This document shows positions 37,071 through 45,174 of a DNA stretch of 64,000 nucleotides, one piece after another. Source of the stretch: Paracoccaceae bacterium (lineage in GTDB: Bacteria > Pseudomonadota > Alphaproteobacteria > Rhodobacterales > Rhodobacteraceae); assembly GCA_030750975.1 (NCBI GenBank), contig JASMHC010000014.1, forward strand, positions 372,001 to 436,000. The letters run 5' to 3'. A program made the position numbers and the translations under genes. The notes beneath the pieces are model-generated. The model had not been told where the DNA came from. It did no database searches and worked only from the letters and a program-made list of their open reading frames with translations. The stretch's first letter is position 1. The number at the start of each line of letters is the position of its first letter.

Positions 37071-37835
37071 GTGATATTCCGAGGCAAAAACTTCGCCATA
37101 TCGATCAACACCCCGACCCTCGCCGCTTTGAAAGCCGAGGTGCAGTCACGATTGTCGCGCGGCGAAGGTTTTGCCCTGGCAACGATGAACGTAGATCATT
37201 TGGTCAAACTTGGTCGCTCGGAAGAATTCGCCTATGCTTATGCAAAGCATGATTTGATCGTTGCAGATGGCAATCCGGTTGTCTGGCTGACCAAACTTTC
37301 CGGCAAGCCGGTTGAACTTATCACCGGATCGGATCAGGTCATCCCGCTTAGTGAGTGGGCAACCGAATGCGGGGCCTCGATCGCATTCATTGGCAGCACC
37401 GCACCTGTTCTGGAAGCAGCTGCGGCCGGTCTGAAGCAACACGTGCCCGATGCGCAAATAGTCGCCCAGATCGCCCCGCCTTTTGGTTTCGAGCCGAACA
37501 GCCAAGCGGCACGGGATATCATCAGGCAGGTTTCGCAATCCGGCGCCAAATTGTGCTTTCTGGCTTTGGGCGCCCCCAAGCAAGAGGTTTTCGCCGCACT
37601 TGGACGCGAGCTGGACCCGACTATTGGCTTTGCATCGGTTGGTGCGGGGCTGGATTTCATCGCCGGCCACCAGCAGCGTGCCCCCATGTGGGTCCGCAAG
37701 ATCGCAATGGAATGGCTTTGGCGCATGCTGTCCAACCCGCGCCGATTGGCGAAACGCTATGTGGAATGCGCCCTTGTGCTTCCAGGCCACACCGCAGCAG
37801 CCATAAGCCAGCGCAGCGGGTCCCGGAACTCATAA
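37071..37835 (+). CDS. WecB/TagA/CpsF family glycosyltransferase
   Basis: This 254-residue GT26 enzyme likely transfers a sugar from a UDP or similar donor to a lipid-linked acceptor. Family blocks are present: ATMNVDHLVKL, LIVADGNPVVW, ITGSDQVIPL, FLALGAPKQEVF and VGAGLDFIAGHQQRAP followed by WVRKIAMEWLWRMLSNPRRL. The start is GTG at 37071, with AGGGA upstream. The Trp/Arg-rich C-terminus is the usual membrane-association tail. It is transcribed away from GT2, towards the ExoY-like gene. Confidence 0.92.
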   Translation: MIFRGKNFAISINTPTLAALKAEVQSRLSRGEGFALATMNVDHLVKLGRSEEFAYAYAKHDLIVADGNPVVWLTKLSGKPVELITGSDQVIPLSEWATECGASIAFIGSTAPVLEAAAAGLKQHVPDAQIVAQIAPPFGFEPNSQAARDIIRQVSQSGAKLCFLALGAPKQEVFAALGRELDPTIGFASVGAGLDFIAGHQQRAPMWVRKIAMEWLWRMLSNPRRLAKRYVECALVLPGHTAAAISQRSGSRNS

Positions 37836-38490
37836 GGCGCCATGGCTGACCCGAATCGCAGTTTCTAGCAGAATCAGCGGCGAAATCGGTGCCTCACCTA
37901 AGGTCAATAACTCTGTTTCGCAGCTATATCCGGCTATCCGGCGCGGAATTGTGGCGAATTCCTATGAAATTAACAGAATTGCCTAATTTATCATTATGAC
38001 TATTTATGTCAGATTTTCGTCAACTCAGGATAATTCTTACATTCCTCGAATTACATGAGGGCATTCTTGTAACCAATTATTTTTATTGTGGTTTACAAGT
38101 TTTGACAAACTGAACCGTTCAGTTTTGAAATTTCCCCAATTTGTATCTAATTTCGCAACAATTTCCCGCCCTCAACATTACTATTGACCGTTTGCATTTT
38201 GGAAACACAGTGATTTTGGCCAAAAATCGTGGAATTAGGACAAAACTATGGCGCAAAACGCCTATTTATGGCACATATCATCAAAGTGAGAACGGGTTCC
38301 GGCCCATTTCTCGCGGGTAATAAAGCAGACATTTCGCTGGGGCTTTTGAAATGACTGTCTTTAATTCCGCTGCTTGCTGCCTAATGTAAGCTTCGGTGAA
38401 AAATGTATGTAGTGTGCAGCTACTGAATTTTTAGGGCTTCGGCCTGATCTGGGTGGGATCGTGTGAGTAAATTGAGTGGTGGACTAGGAT
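37836..38490. promoter_or_regulatory. Large AT-rich control region of the exoY-like gene
   Basis: This 655-bp stretch contains no supported gene. It holds a stem-loop at 38066-38099 (CTTGTAACCA with TGGTTTACAAG, one bulge). A perfect inverted repeat, AAACTGAA-CCG-TTCAGTTT, lies at 38107-38125, directly overlapping a TTGACA hexamer at 38102-38107. The arrangement suggests a regulated promoter, with an unusually long leader for the sugar transferase gene. Confidence 0.5.
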
Positions 38491-39177
38491 ATGGCACTAC
38501 AGTTTGACGAAGACATGGATCGCGCCCGCCCGGTCGGTCTGAACACCTTTACTTTCGGCAACCCTCGCTTCGGTTTGTACCGCAGTTTTTTCAAGCGGAC
38601 GCTGGATATATTGCTGGTGCTGATCGCAGCTCCGATGATCCTGCTATTGGTCATCCCCTTCGCAATGCTGATCGCTGTGAATGGCGGCTCTCCTTTCTAT
38701 AGCCAAAAGCGTATTGGCATGGATGGAAAAGAATTCACCATGTGGAAATTGCGCAGCATGGTTCCGAATGCCAAGGAAAAACTTGCGACCTATCTTGCGG
38801 CCAATCCGGATGCGAGAACGGAATGGGACAAGGATCAAAAGCTCAAGATGGATCCGCGCATCACGCCCATTGGTCGGATTATTCGCAAAACCTCGATTGA
38901 TGAGCTGCCGCAATTCTGGAACGTCCTGACAGGTGACATGTCAATCGTCGGCCCGCGCCCGATTATGGTTGAGCAGAAGGAAATGTACCCCTGCACATCC
39001 TATTACGCTCTGCGTCCCGGCATCACCGGCTTCTGGCAAATTTCCGAACGCAACGAAACAAGCTTTACGGATCGCGCACCGTTCGATGCTCAGTATTTCC
39101 GTGAATTGTCATTTGGAACCGATCTTTGGGTCATGATGAAGACATTCACCGTCGTTGTTCGCGCCACCGGCTACTAA
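38491..39177 (+). CDS. ExoY/PssA-like undecaprenyl-phosphate sugar transferase
   Basis: This 228-residue bacterial sugar transferase starts polysaccharide repeat synthesis by placing a sugar-1-phosphate on undecaprenyl phosphate. It has a membrane hairpin (~37-62), then FYSQKRIGMDGKEFTMWKLRSM, the RKTSIDELPQFWNVL catalytic block, SIVGPRPIM and PGITGFWQIS. This is the short ExoY-type form without the N-terminal multi-TM region. AGGA is close to the ATG. It follows the long AT-rich region. Confidence 0.94.
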   Translation: MALQFDEDMDRARPVGLNTFTFGNPRFGLYRSFFKRTLDILLVLIAAPMILLLVIPFAMLIAVNGGSPFYSQKRIGMDGKEFTMWKLRSMVPNAKEKLATYLAANPDARTEWDKDQKLKMDPRITPIGRIIRKTSIDELPQFWNVLTGDMSIVGPRPIMVEQKEMYPCTSYYALRPGITGFWQISERNETSFTDRAPFDAQYFRELSFGTDLWVMMKTFTVVVRATGY

Positions 39178-39315
39178 GCTTTCGGGCGCGGCACTTGATC
39201 GTAGTTTCGGAAACAATGCAGAGGGGAATCTCGAATTAGACGCCTTCCCGTCATTAAATTGCCGAATGTTCACGGCAAGCCGGACGTCTGAATATGTGAG
39301 GTTCTGAAAGGGTCT

Positions 39316-40815
39316 ATGCCCAACTTATTTGCATATATCGTACTTTATAGCTGGCCGCTGGTGGCATGGTTGTTCTTCCGCAACCTGCCGGCATCCCGCG
39401 CGATGATCTGGACCTATGTGCTGGGTTACTTGTTCATGCCCCCCGCAGCGGCCGCGTTTGACCTTCCGGTGCTTCCCGAAATCTCGAAGATCGAGATGGC
39501 CAGCCTGTCGACGCTTCTGATGGTGATTTTCTACCATGGGTTCGGTGCGCTTAAACTTCCCAAATCGCGCTTCATGCTGATCGTTCTGGGCATGTATGTT
39601 TTGGGTCCGGTCGGAACCGTGTTGAACAATAGCGAGGCACTGTTCACGGGTAACTATCCGTTTGTCTATGTGCGCCCGGGTCACGAATTGTTCGATATTC
39701 CTGCCCTGTTGATCCAAAGGATTTTCGACACGCTGCCTTTCATTCTGGGTTTCTCGTTCCTGAACAGGAAAGAGAACCTGAAAGAATTCCTGATGGTTCT
39801 GACAGCCATTGCATCGATCCATTCCTTGCTTGTCTTGTTTGAAATCCGCTTCAGCCCGCAATTGAACATGTGGATTTACGGCTTCTTCCAGCACTCCTGG
39901 TTGCAGATGATCCGTGGAGACGGTTTCCGCCCGATTGTATTCCTGTACCACGCTTTGTGGGTAGGTTTCTTCCTGATGATCACCATGGCGTCGTCAATTT
40001 CCCTTTGGCGTCATTGGGGCAAGGACGGAGACGTTCAGGTTGCAACGTCTCTGCACGAAACCTACTGGTTCATCTCACCGCAAAAACCTTCGTATATTTA
40101 CTTGCTCTACGGGTTTTATGCCTTTGGCGTTCTGGTGCTTGCCAAATCCCTTGGCCCGATCATGTTCGGTGTGGCAGCGTTGATACTGCTTCTTTTGGCG
40201 CCGACCCGAACAATTCTGTGGGCCGCAAGCGCAATGGCCGCAGGTGTTCTGGCCTATCCGGTGTTGAAAAGCACCGGGATATGGCCGGAACAGCAGATCA
40301 TTGCGATGTTCAACGAACTGAATGCTGAACGCGGCAATTCGTTTGAGTACCGCATAATCAACGAAAACCTTTTGTTTGACCGTGCGATGGAAAAACCCCT
40401 GTTTGGATGGGGGGGCTTTGCGCGAAGCCTGTTTGTCAGCCGCACAGGTGGCATTCTGACCATTCCAGACGGAGGCTGGGTGCTGTCGCTTGGCACATAC
40501 GGTCTTGTCGGCTGGTTCAGCCAAATGGCGATAATGGCGGGGCCGGTTCTTTATGCGCTTTATCTACGTCGCGCAGATAAGCTGGCGGCCTATTCACCCC
40601 ATATTTCGACTGTTGCGCTTATTCTGGCCTTCAACGCGGTTGACATGATCCCGAATGACACCATGACCCTTCTGACCTTCATCATGGCCGGTGCCCTTTG
40701 GGGAAATCTGGAAACGGTGGCGCAGGAATTTCGCAAACACAAACGCCAGGTCCGGCGACACAGCCAACCGATCCTTCCCTATGGGGACGCTGACGCGAAA
40801 CGGTCTGTCCTGTAG
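39316..40815 (+). CDS. O-antigen polymerase/ligase-like membrane protein
   Basis: This is a polytopic protein of 499 residues with about 10-12 TM helices and a large periplasmic loop. The GWGGFARSLFVS segment and the late TM pair resemble the Wzy/WaaL/ExoQ-type superfamily. It is the likely exopolysaccharide polymerase of this locus. It lies 138 bp downstream of the ExoY-like gene on the same strand and ends tail-to-tail with the GGDEF gene. Confidence 0.78.
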   Translation: MPNLFAYIVLYSWPLVAWLFFRNLPASRAMIWTYVLGYLFMPPAAAAFDLPVLPEISKIEMASLSTLLMVIFYHGFGALKLPKSRFMLIVLGMYVLGPVGTVLNNSEALFTGNYPFVYVRPGHELFDIPALLIQRIFDTLPFILGFSFLNRKENLKEFLMVLTAIASIHSLLVLFEIRFSPQLNMWIYGFFQHSWLQMIRGDGFRPIVFLYHALWVGFFLMITMASSISLWRHWGKDGDVQVATSLHETYWFISPQKPSYIYLLYGFYAFGVLVLAKSLGPIMFGVAALILLLLAPTRTILWAASAMAAGVLAYPVLKSTGIWPEQQIIAMFNELNAERGNSFEYRIINENLLFDRAMEKPLFGWGGFARSLFVSRTGGILTIPDGGWVLSLGTYGLVGWFSQMAIMAGPVLYALYLRRADKLAAYSPHISTVALILAFNAVDMIPNDTMTLLTFIMAGALWGNLETVAQEFRKHKRQVRRHSQPILPYGDADAKRSVL

Positions 40816-40821
40816 CGCATT

Positions 40822-41784
40822 CTAGACATGCAAGGTTTGACGGCCCCGGCCGTCAGATTTGGATTGATAAAGGCTGGCATCCGCTTTTTCGATCAGCGCC
40901 TCGACGTCGCGGATGTCTTGCGAGAATGAGAACGCCGTTCCAACGCTCGCGGATACTCTGCACTCCCCCTGGGGCAGCGTCATGGGCTGCTTGATCCGCT
41001 CGACGATACGATTGCCGATTTCCTCTGCGGTGGCACTGTCGGTGACATCGGCCAACACAATGGTGAACTCGTCCCCGCCATTGCGTGACACCAGATCATG
41101 CTTGCGCGTTTCCAGGGTTAGAATTTCGGCGACGCGGGTCAAAACACCGTCTCCTGCCGCGTGTCCGAGGCCATCATTCACCTGTTTGAAATGGTCCAGA
41201 TCGATCTGCATGATCGCGAATTCCTGACCGCTTTGTTGAAGATCGCTCAAGGCGGCATCCAGTCCCCGCCTGTTAAACAAGCCGGTAAGCGCGTCAGTAT
41301 GCGCCTCAACCTCGGCCAGTCGCTTGGCCCCTTCCAAACGCAAACTCAGATTTCTGAACTCGCCCAAAGACAGCGCGTAAGCCTCGGACAGGTAAAGCAT
41401 ACCAATCGTCTGATCCGTCGCCGCGAAATCGGAATCGGAAAGTCCGAACCTGCGGACCGCATCAACAATCGTGAACCCGAAAGAAAGGGCAAAAATCAAT
41501 TTGTCACCCAACACGACGCAATGGGCCTTCAACACTTCGGGCTGTTCAAGCCGAAGCTCGAGCATCAGGGTTCGCCCAGCCAGACCCTGCAAATCCTGAA
41601 AGGCACGGTCCTTCTTTGGTTTGATCACACGAAACAAGTCAGATAACGCATGATAGCTGCGGCGCTGACCAATGAGCTTTGCCAATGTCGGCCCCACATG
41701 AACGATCTGCCCATCGAAATCAGCCACCGCATGAAGCGGCATAAGCTGATCCAGCGCCTGAAAAAGCCCGTCCTTGCTAACCAT
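40822..41784 (-). CDS. HNOBA-GGDEF diguanylate cyclase
   Basis: This 320-residue signalling protein has an N-terminal HNOBA (H-NOX-associated, PAS-like) domain at ~1-135: MPLHAVADFDGQIVHVGPTL, DLFRVIKP, GLSDSDFAATDQTIGMLYL. A short coiled linker leads into a GGDEF domain at ~160-320. The active site NGGDEF (236-240) is intact, and an RxxD product-inhibition site (RKHD, 227-230) is present, so it should make cyclic di-GMP. The start overlaps the end of the H-NOX gene by 8 nt, marking a cognate sensor-output pair. Confidence 0.93.
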   Translation of the reverse strand: MVSKDGLFQALDQLMPLHAVADFDGQIVHVGPTLAKLIGQRRSYHALSDLFRVIKPKKDRAFQDLQGLAGRTLMLELRLEQPEVLKAHCVVLGDKLIFALSFGFTIVDAVRRFGLSDSDFAATDQTIGMLYLSEAYALSLGEFRNLSLRLEGAKRLAEVEAHTDALTGLFNRRGLDAALSDLQQSGQEFAIMQIDLDHFKQVNDGLGHAAGDGVLTRVAEILTLETRKHDLVSRNGGDEFTIVLADVTDSATAEEIGNRIVERIKQPMTLPQGECRVSASVGTAFSFSQDIRDVEALIEKADASLYQSKSDGRGRQTLHV

Positions 41785-42373
41785 TGATCACCGCCCCAAC
41801 AGGCGTAAGGGAAAAACCCCGTCCCGCAGCGAAACTGGCATCTGCAAGGATGACCAAAATCTCAGGCCCGGCATCCCCCATACGATGTTCAAGCAAAGCC
41901 AGGGCACCATAATCGTCTGACATCGCCCGCAGAATGCCCATCATCACAAATGAAAACCCGGGCAACCCGTCGCCAAAATTCAGCAAATAGTGCCGCCCAC
42001 CTATGTCAGAGACCGAGATCGAGGGCAGCGAAAATTCGGGCAATGCAAGCCGCGCTTTATCGGGCAATTCATCGAGTGACAGCAAGAATTCCTCAAAATC
42101 AGAACCGCCAAAACGTAGAAGTCGGCGCAGCGCTTCCATGTTCCGGTCGGATACAAGATAAGTGCCCAGATCCTCAAGCAATGCCGCCCGAGGAGTGCCC
42201 AGTTGATCCTGCAACGCATCCAAAACCCGTTCGGTCACTGCCGGGTCATAGTTCAGCATTGCTTCGAAATTCGTGAAGCCCAGTTGCGCCGCATCGACAA
42301 CTTGCCGCCAACGATCTTCGCCGTAAATATCGCGGACAAAGCATTGTATTGCCCGGTTAACAAATCCCTGCAT
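41777..42373 (-). CDS. H-NOX family protein lacking the haem-ligand His
   Basis: This 198-residue protein has the H-NOX (HNOB) fold: MQGFVNRAIQCFVRDIYGED at the N-terminus and the LLRFGGSDFEEFLLSLDELP helix, where family members carry LDxLH. Here the proximal histidine position is Pro104, and the YxSxR haem-propionate motif is not recognisable (YLLNFGDGLPG). It probably does not bind haem in the usual way. The ATG at 42373 has AGGGG upstream; the frame continues 17 codons further. It overlaps the HNOBA-GGDEF gene, its likely partner. Confidence 0.82.
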   Translation of the reverse strand: MQGFVNRAIQCFVRDIYGEDRWRQVVDAAQLGFTNFEAMLNYDPAVTERVLDALQDQLGTPRAALLEDLGTYLVSDRNMEALRRLLRFGGSDFEEFLLSLDELPDKARLALPEFSLPSISVSDIGGRHYLLNFGDGLPGFSFVMMGILRAMSDDYGALALLEHRMGDAGPEILVILADASFAAGRGFSLTPVGAVING

Positions 42374-42439
42374 CTGCGTCCCCTGAAGCTTCAGGGAATT
42401 TTTTACAGCGCAGATTATTAACAATCCGAAAACACGATT

Positions 42440-43999
42440 TCAGAAATCCGTCGGTGCCCCGCCATCTTGCTTGCGGCGCATGACAAAGGCTTCCAGCTCT
42501 TCGCGAATGGCCTCGTCCATTGGGGGGGCTTCGAATTCGTCGATGATCGCCTTGTAAACCTGATGCGCCCTTTGGGCCGTCCATATGCCACCGGCCGCCT
42601 CCCACGCCTCGAAGTTTCGCCAGTCGCTTAGGAACGGTTGATAAAAGGCCGTGGTATAGCGTTCCTGTGTGTGCTGGATCCCAAAGAAATGCCCGTCATT
42701 CCCGACCGAGCGGATCGCCTCAACCGCGATATCATCCGCAGTGGTCGCCGTGATTACAGGATCAAAATATCGCTGAATTTGCTGCAAAACCTCGCAATCC
42801 ATAACGAATTTTTCAGGGCTGGCGATCAGGCCGCCCTCAAGCCAGCCAGCGGCGTGATAAACAAGGTTTGTCCCCGATTGAACCGACGCCCAAAGGGAAT
42901 TCATGGTTTCCCATATCGCCTGACCGTCCGGCACATTGGCCGCACAAACCCCCGAAGATCGCATGGGCAGCTTGTAAAACCGCGCCATCTGGCCGGTCAT
43001 CTGGGTTGCCCGCATATATTCCGGTGTCCCGAATGCGGGGGCACCTGATTTCATGTCTACATTCGACGTAAACGTGCCGATCGCACAGGCTGCACCCGGT
43101 CGGATATATTGTGCCAGGGCCACGGCAATCAGCCCCTCGGCAAGCGATTGCGCCACCGCACCCGCCATCGTAACTGGGGCCATCGCCCCCGCCAAGGTAA
43201 ACGGCGTGACAATCAGCCCCTGATTACGCCGCGCCATCCGCATCCAACCGTCCAACATCGGCTCGTCATGTTTCAAAGGCGAGGTTGAGTTGATGTTGGT
43301 GTAAAGCTTCGGGCCTTGTTCGAACTCTTCATGGCTGTGCCCTCCCGCGATGCGGACCATCTCCATCACATCCTCAACCCGCTCTTTGCCCAGCGAATAG
43401 GTATGCACCACTTTGTCCGACATGGTCAGCTTGTCATAGAGCATGTCCAGATGCCGGATCGAAGGGTGAATATCCTGCGGCTCAACCGGATAGCCGCCGA
43501 TGAAGTGGATACAGTTGAAATACTGGCTAAGCTTATAGAAATTCTGGCACATTTCGCGCGTGCCGGTTTTCTTGCCGCCGGAATCGAGCGCCCAATAGCT
43601 GGGCGGAGAGCTGACATTGCCGAACAGGATGTGGTTGCCCCCAACAGGCAACGCGCGTTCGGGGTTGCGGGGTGTCAGCGTCCACTGTTCGGGGGCTTTC
43701 GACAGCATCTCCATGATGAAGTCCCGGCCAACGCGGACATTCTCGCCCTTGATGATCGCACCCGCATCGCGGAAAATCTCAAGCGCTTCAGCGTTCAGGA
43801 TCTCCATGCCGATCTCTTCCAGGATCCGCATGGCCCCTTCGTGGATCGCGTTTATGCCATCCTCGTTCAAAGGTTCCGTCGGTCGATCATTGTTGACCGG
43901 AATTTGCCACGGCATTTGTGAGATTGCCGCCGCCCCCCTGCGTTCCGCATTCCCCAAGCGCCCGCCGCTGCGTCTGCGTCTCTGACCCCGTTCCGCCAT
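42440..43999 (-). CDS. MttB-family (trimethylamine methyltransferase-like) protein, non-pyrrolysine
   Basis: This is a 519-residue TIM-barrel protein of the MttB/COG5598 superfamily (LNEDGINAIHEGAMRILEEIG; TSPLKHDEPMLDGWMRMARR; VYHAAGWLEGGLIASPEKFVMD). The frame is continuous with no in-frame UAG, so it is a non-pyrrolysine homologue. Characterised members demethylate glycine betaine, proline betaine, carnitine or butyrobetaine with a corrinoid protein; no corrinoid or reactivase gene is nearby. The N-terminus is Arg-rich (RGQRRRRSGGRLGNAERR). Confidence 0.88.
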   Translation of the reverse strand: MAERGQRRRRSGGRLGNAERRGAAAISQMPWQIPVNNDRPTEPLNEDGINAIHEGAMRILEEIGMEILNAEALEIFRDAGAIIKGENVRVGRDFIMEMLSKAPEQWTLTPRNPERALPVGGNHILFGNVSSPPSYWALDSGGKKTGTREMCQNFYKLSQYFNCIHFIGGYPVEPQDIHPSIRHLDMLYDKLTMSDKVVHTYSLGKERVEDVMEMVRIAGGHSHEEFEQGPKLYTNINSTSPLKHDEPMLDGWMRMARRNQGLIVTPFTLAGAMAPVTMAGAVAQSLAEGLIAVALAQYIRPGAACAIGTFTSNVDMKSGAPAFGTPEYMRATQMTGQMARFYKLPMRSSGVCAANVPDGQAIWETMNSLWASVQSGTNLVYHAAGWLEGGLIASPEKFVMDCEVLQQIQRYFDPVITATTADDIAVEAIRSVGNDGHFFGIQHTQERYTTAFYQPFLSDWRNFEAWEAAGGIWTAQRAHQVYKAIIDEFEAPPMDEAIREELEAFVMRRKQDGGAPTDF

Positions 44000-44102
44000 G
44001 TCATTCTCCGATTTCTGGTTGTCCTAGAAAACCGGTTAGGGCGGAAACAATGTTGGCGCTTTGCGACGAATCCTGTCGCTTTTTCCGAAAGGCTGTCGGG
44101 TT

Positions 44103-44801
44103 TCAGCCGCTTAGCTGTTCCAGCCATCTGGGGATATGACCGATATCGGGAAGCACCACATCTGCATGGTCTTGCAGGTCCTGTTTTGTGGCCATACCTG
44201 TCAAAACACCGATACAAGCAAAGCCTGCCGCCCGTCCTGCGCGAAGATCATGCAGGCTGTCGCCGACCATTACGGCGTTTTCCGGCGCTATGCCCGTCTG
44301 ATCACAAAACGCCAGCAATTGCCCAGGGGCCGGTTTGCCGCCAAACCCGCTGTCACTGCCGGCAATAAAGTCGAACCGGTCTTGAACCCCCACCGCTGCG
44401 AGATGAGCCACCGCAGGCGTCTCGGCGTCATTCGTGGCAACCCCCAGGGTCAGCCCCATAGCCCTAAACCTGTCCAGAAGCGGGGCCAAAGGCACGGCTT
44501 CGGCCATCGGTGCGGCCTCGGCTTCGGTATTGATGATCTCAAGCAATTCGCCATGGTCCAGATCGGGAATGGCCTGCGCGAGCACGGCCAGAATATCCTC
44601 TGGCGTGCCGGCAATCACGACACTTGCGGGATCGAACCGGCCGGTTGCAAGATCAAACCCGATGATCCGGCCCATATGTTCGGCCTTGGCGTCGTCATTC
44701 TTGCATATACGCCGCAAAAACGCCGCTGCCCAAGGGGACCAAGTGGCCGAGAAATCAAAAAGCGTGCCATCCTTGTCAAAGACTATCCCTTTAACGCGCA
44801 T
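44103..44801 (-). CDS. HAD family hydrolase, phosphoglycolate phosphatase-like
   Basis: This is a 232-residue haloacid-dehalogenase phosphatase. Motif I is VFDKDGTLFDF, motif II is VATNDAE (Thr), and motif III/IV is GGKPAP...MVGDSLHDLRAGRAAG. It resembles Gph/phosphoglycolate phosphatases, but the substrate is not certain. The ATG at 44801 has GAGGA 5 nt upstream; it overlaps the tail of the DUF3572 gene region (ending 44810) closely, so the two are in one transcript. Confidence 0.9.
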   Translation of the reverse strand: MRVKGIVFDKDGTLFDFSATWSPWAAAFLRRICKNDDAKAEHMGRIIGFDLATGRFDPASVVIAGTPEDILAVLAQAIPDLDHGELLEIINTEAEAAPMAEAVPLAPLLDRFRAMGLTLGVATNDAETPAVAHLAAVGVQDRFDFIAGSDSGFGGKPAPGQLLAFCDQTGIAPENAVMVGDSLHDLRAGRAAGFACIGVLTGMATKQDLQDHADVVLPDIGHIPRWLEQLSG

Positions 44802-44809
44802 ATCCGTCC

Positions 44810-45094
44810 TCATGTCCAATTCACGTTCTCCCCTCCAGGCAAGACCTGACGGGCGGGGTAAATGCTTTCATAGGCAAGGTTTTGGCTATCACAAAACCTG
44901 ATAAGCCATTGATCATCCATCATAATGAAATCCAGAACCGCGCCCAAAAAGGCCGGATCGCCTGCCCCTTCGCGCAGATCATCCGCGCTTGCGCCGCTGC
45001 TGCCCATGAAAACCGGTAAAAGGTCTTCGTCACCCACCAAAAATGCCAGCGCCTTCAGGGCCAAGGCCTCGGCTTGTTCATACGAATAGGACAA
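44810..45094 (-). CDS. DUF3572 family protein
   Basis: This small 94-residue protein matches DUF3572 (ALKALAFLVGDEDLLPVFMGSSGASADDLR; DFIMMDDQWLIRFCD). The function is unknown; the family is conserved in alphaproteobacteria, often divergent from a PleD-type gene, as here. The start is TTG at 45094, with GGAGG 6 nt upstream and no better start. It is followed by the HAD gene. Confidence 0.9.
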   Translation of the reverse strand: MSYSYEQAEALALKALAFLVGDEDLLPVFMGSSGASADDLREGAGDPAFLGAVLDFIMMDDQWLIRFCDSQNLAYESIYPARQVLPGGENVNWT

Positions 45095-45174
45095 AAGTGG
45101 CCTCCGGCAATGATTTATTAATCAAATTCCACCTTTACTGCACTCAGCCATCGTCACAAGGGCCGAGGTTGAAA

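Noticed and set aside
40838-40855. Hairpin TGACGGCC-CC-GGCCGTCA as terminator of the polymerase gene
   Set aside because: It lies inside the coding end of the convergent GGDEF gene and has only a weak T-run, so coding constraint explains it as well.
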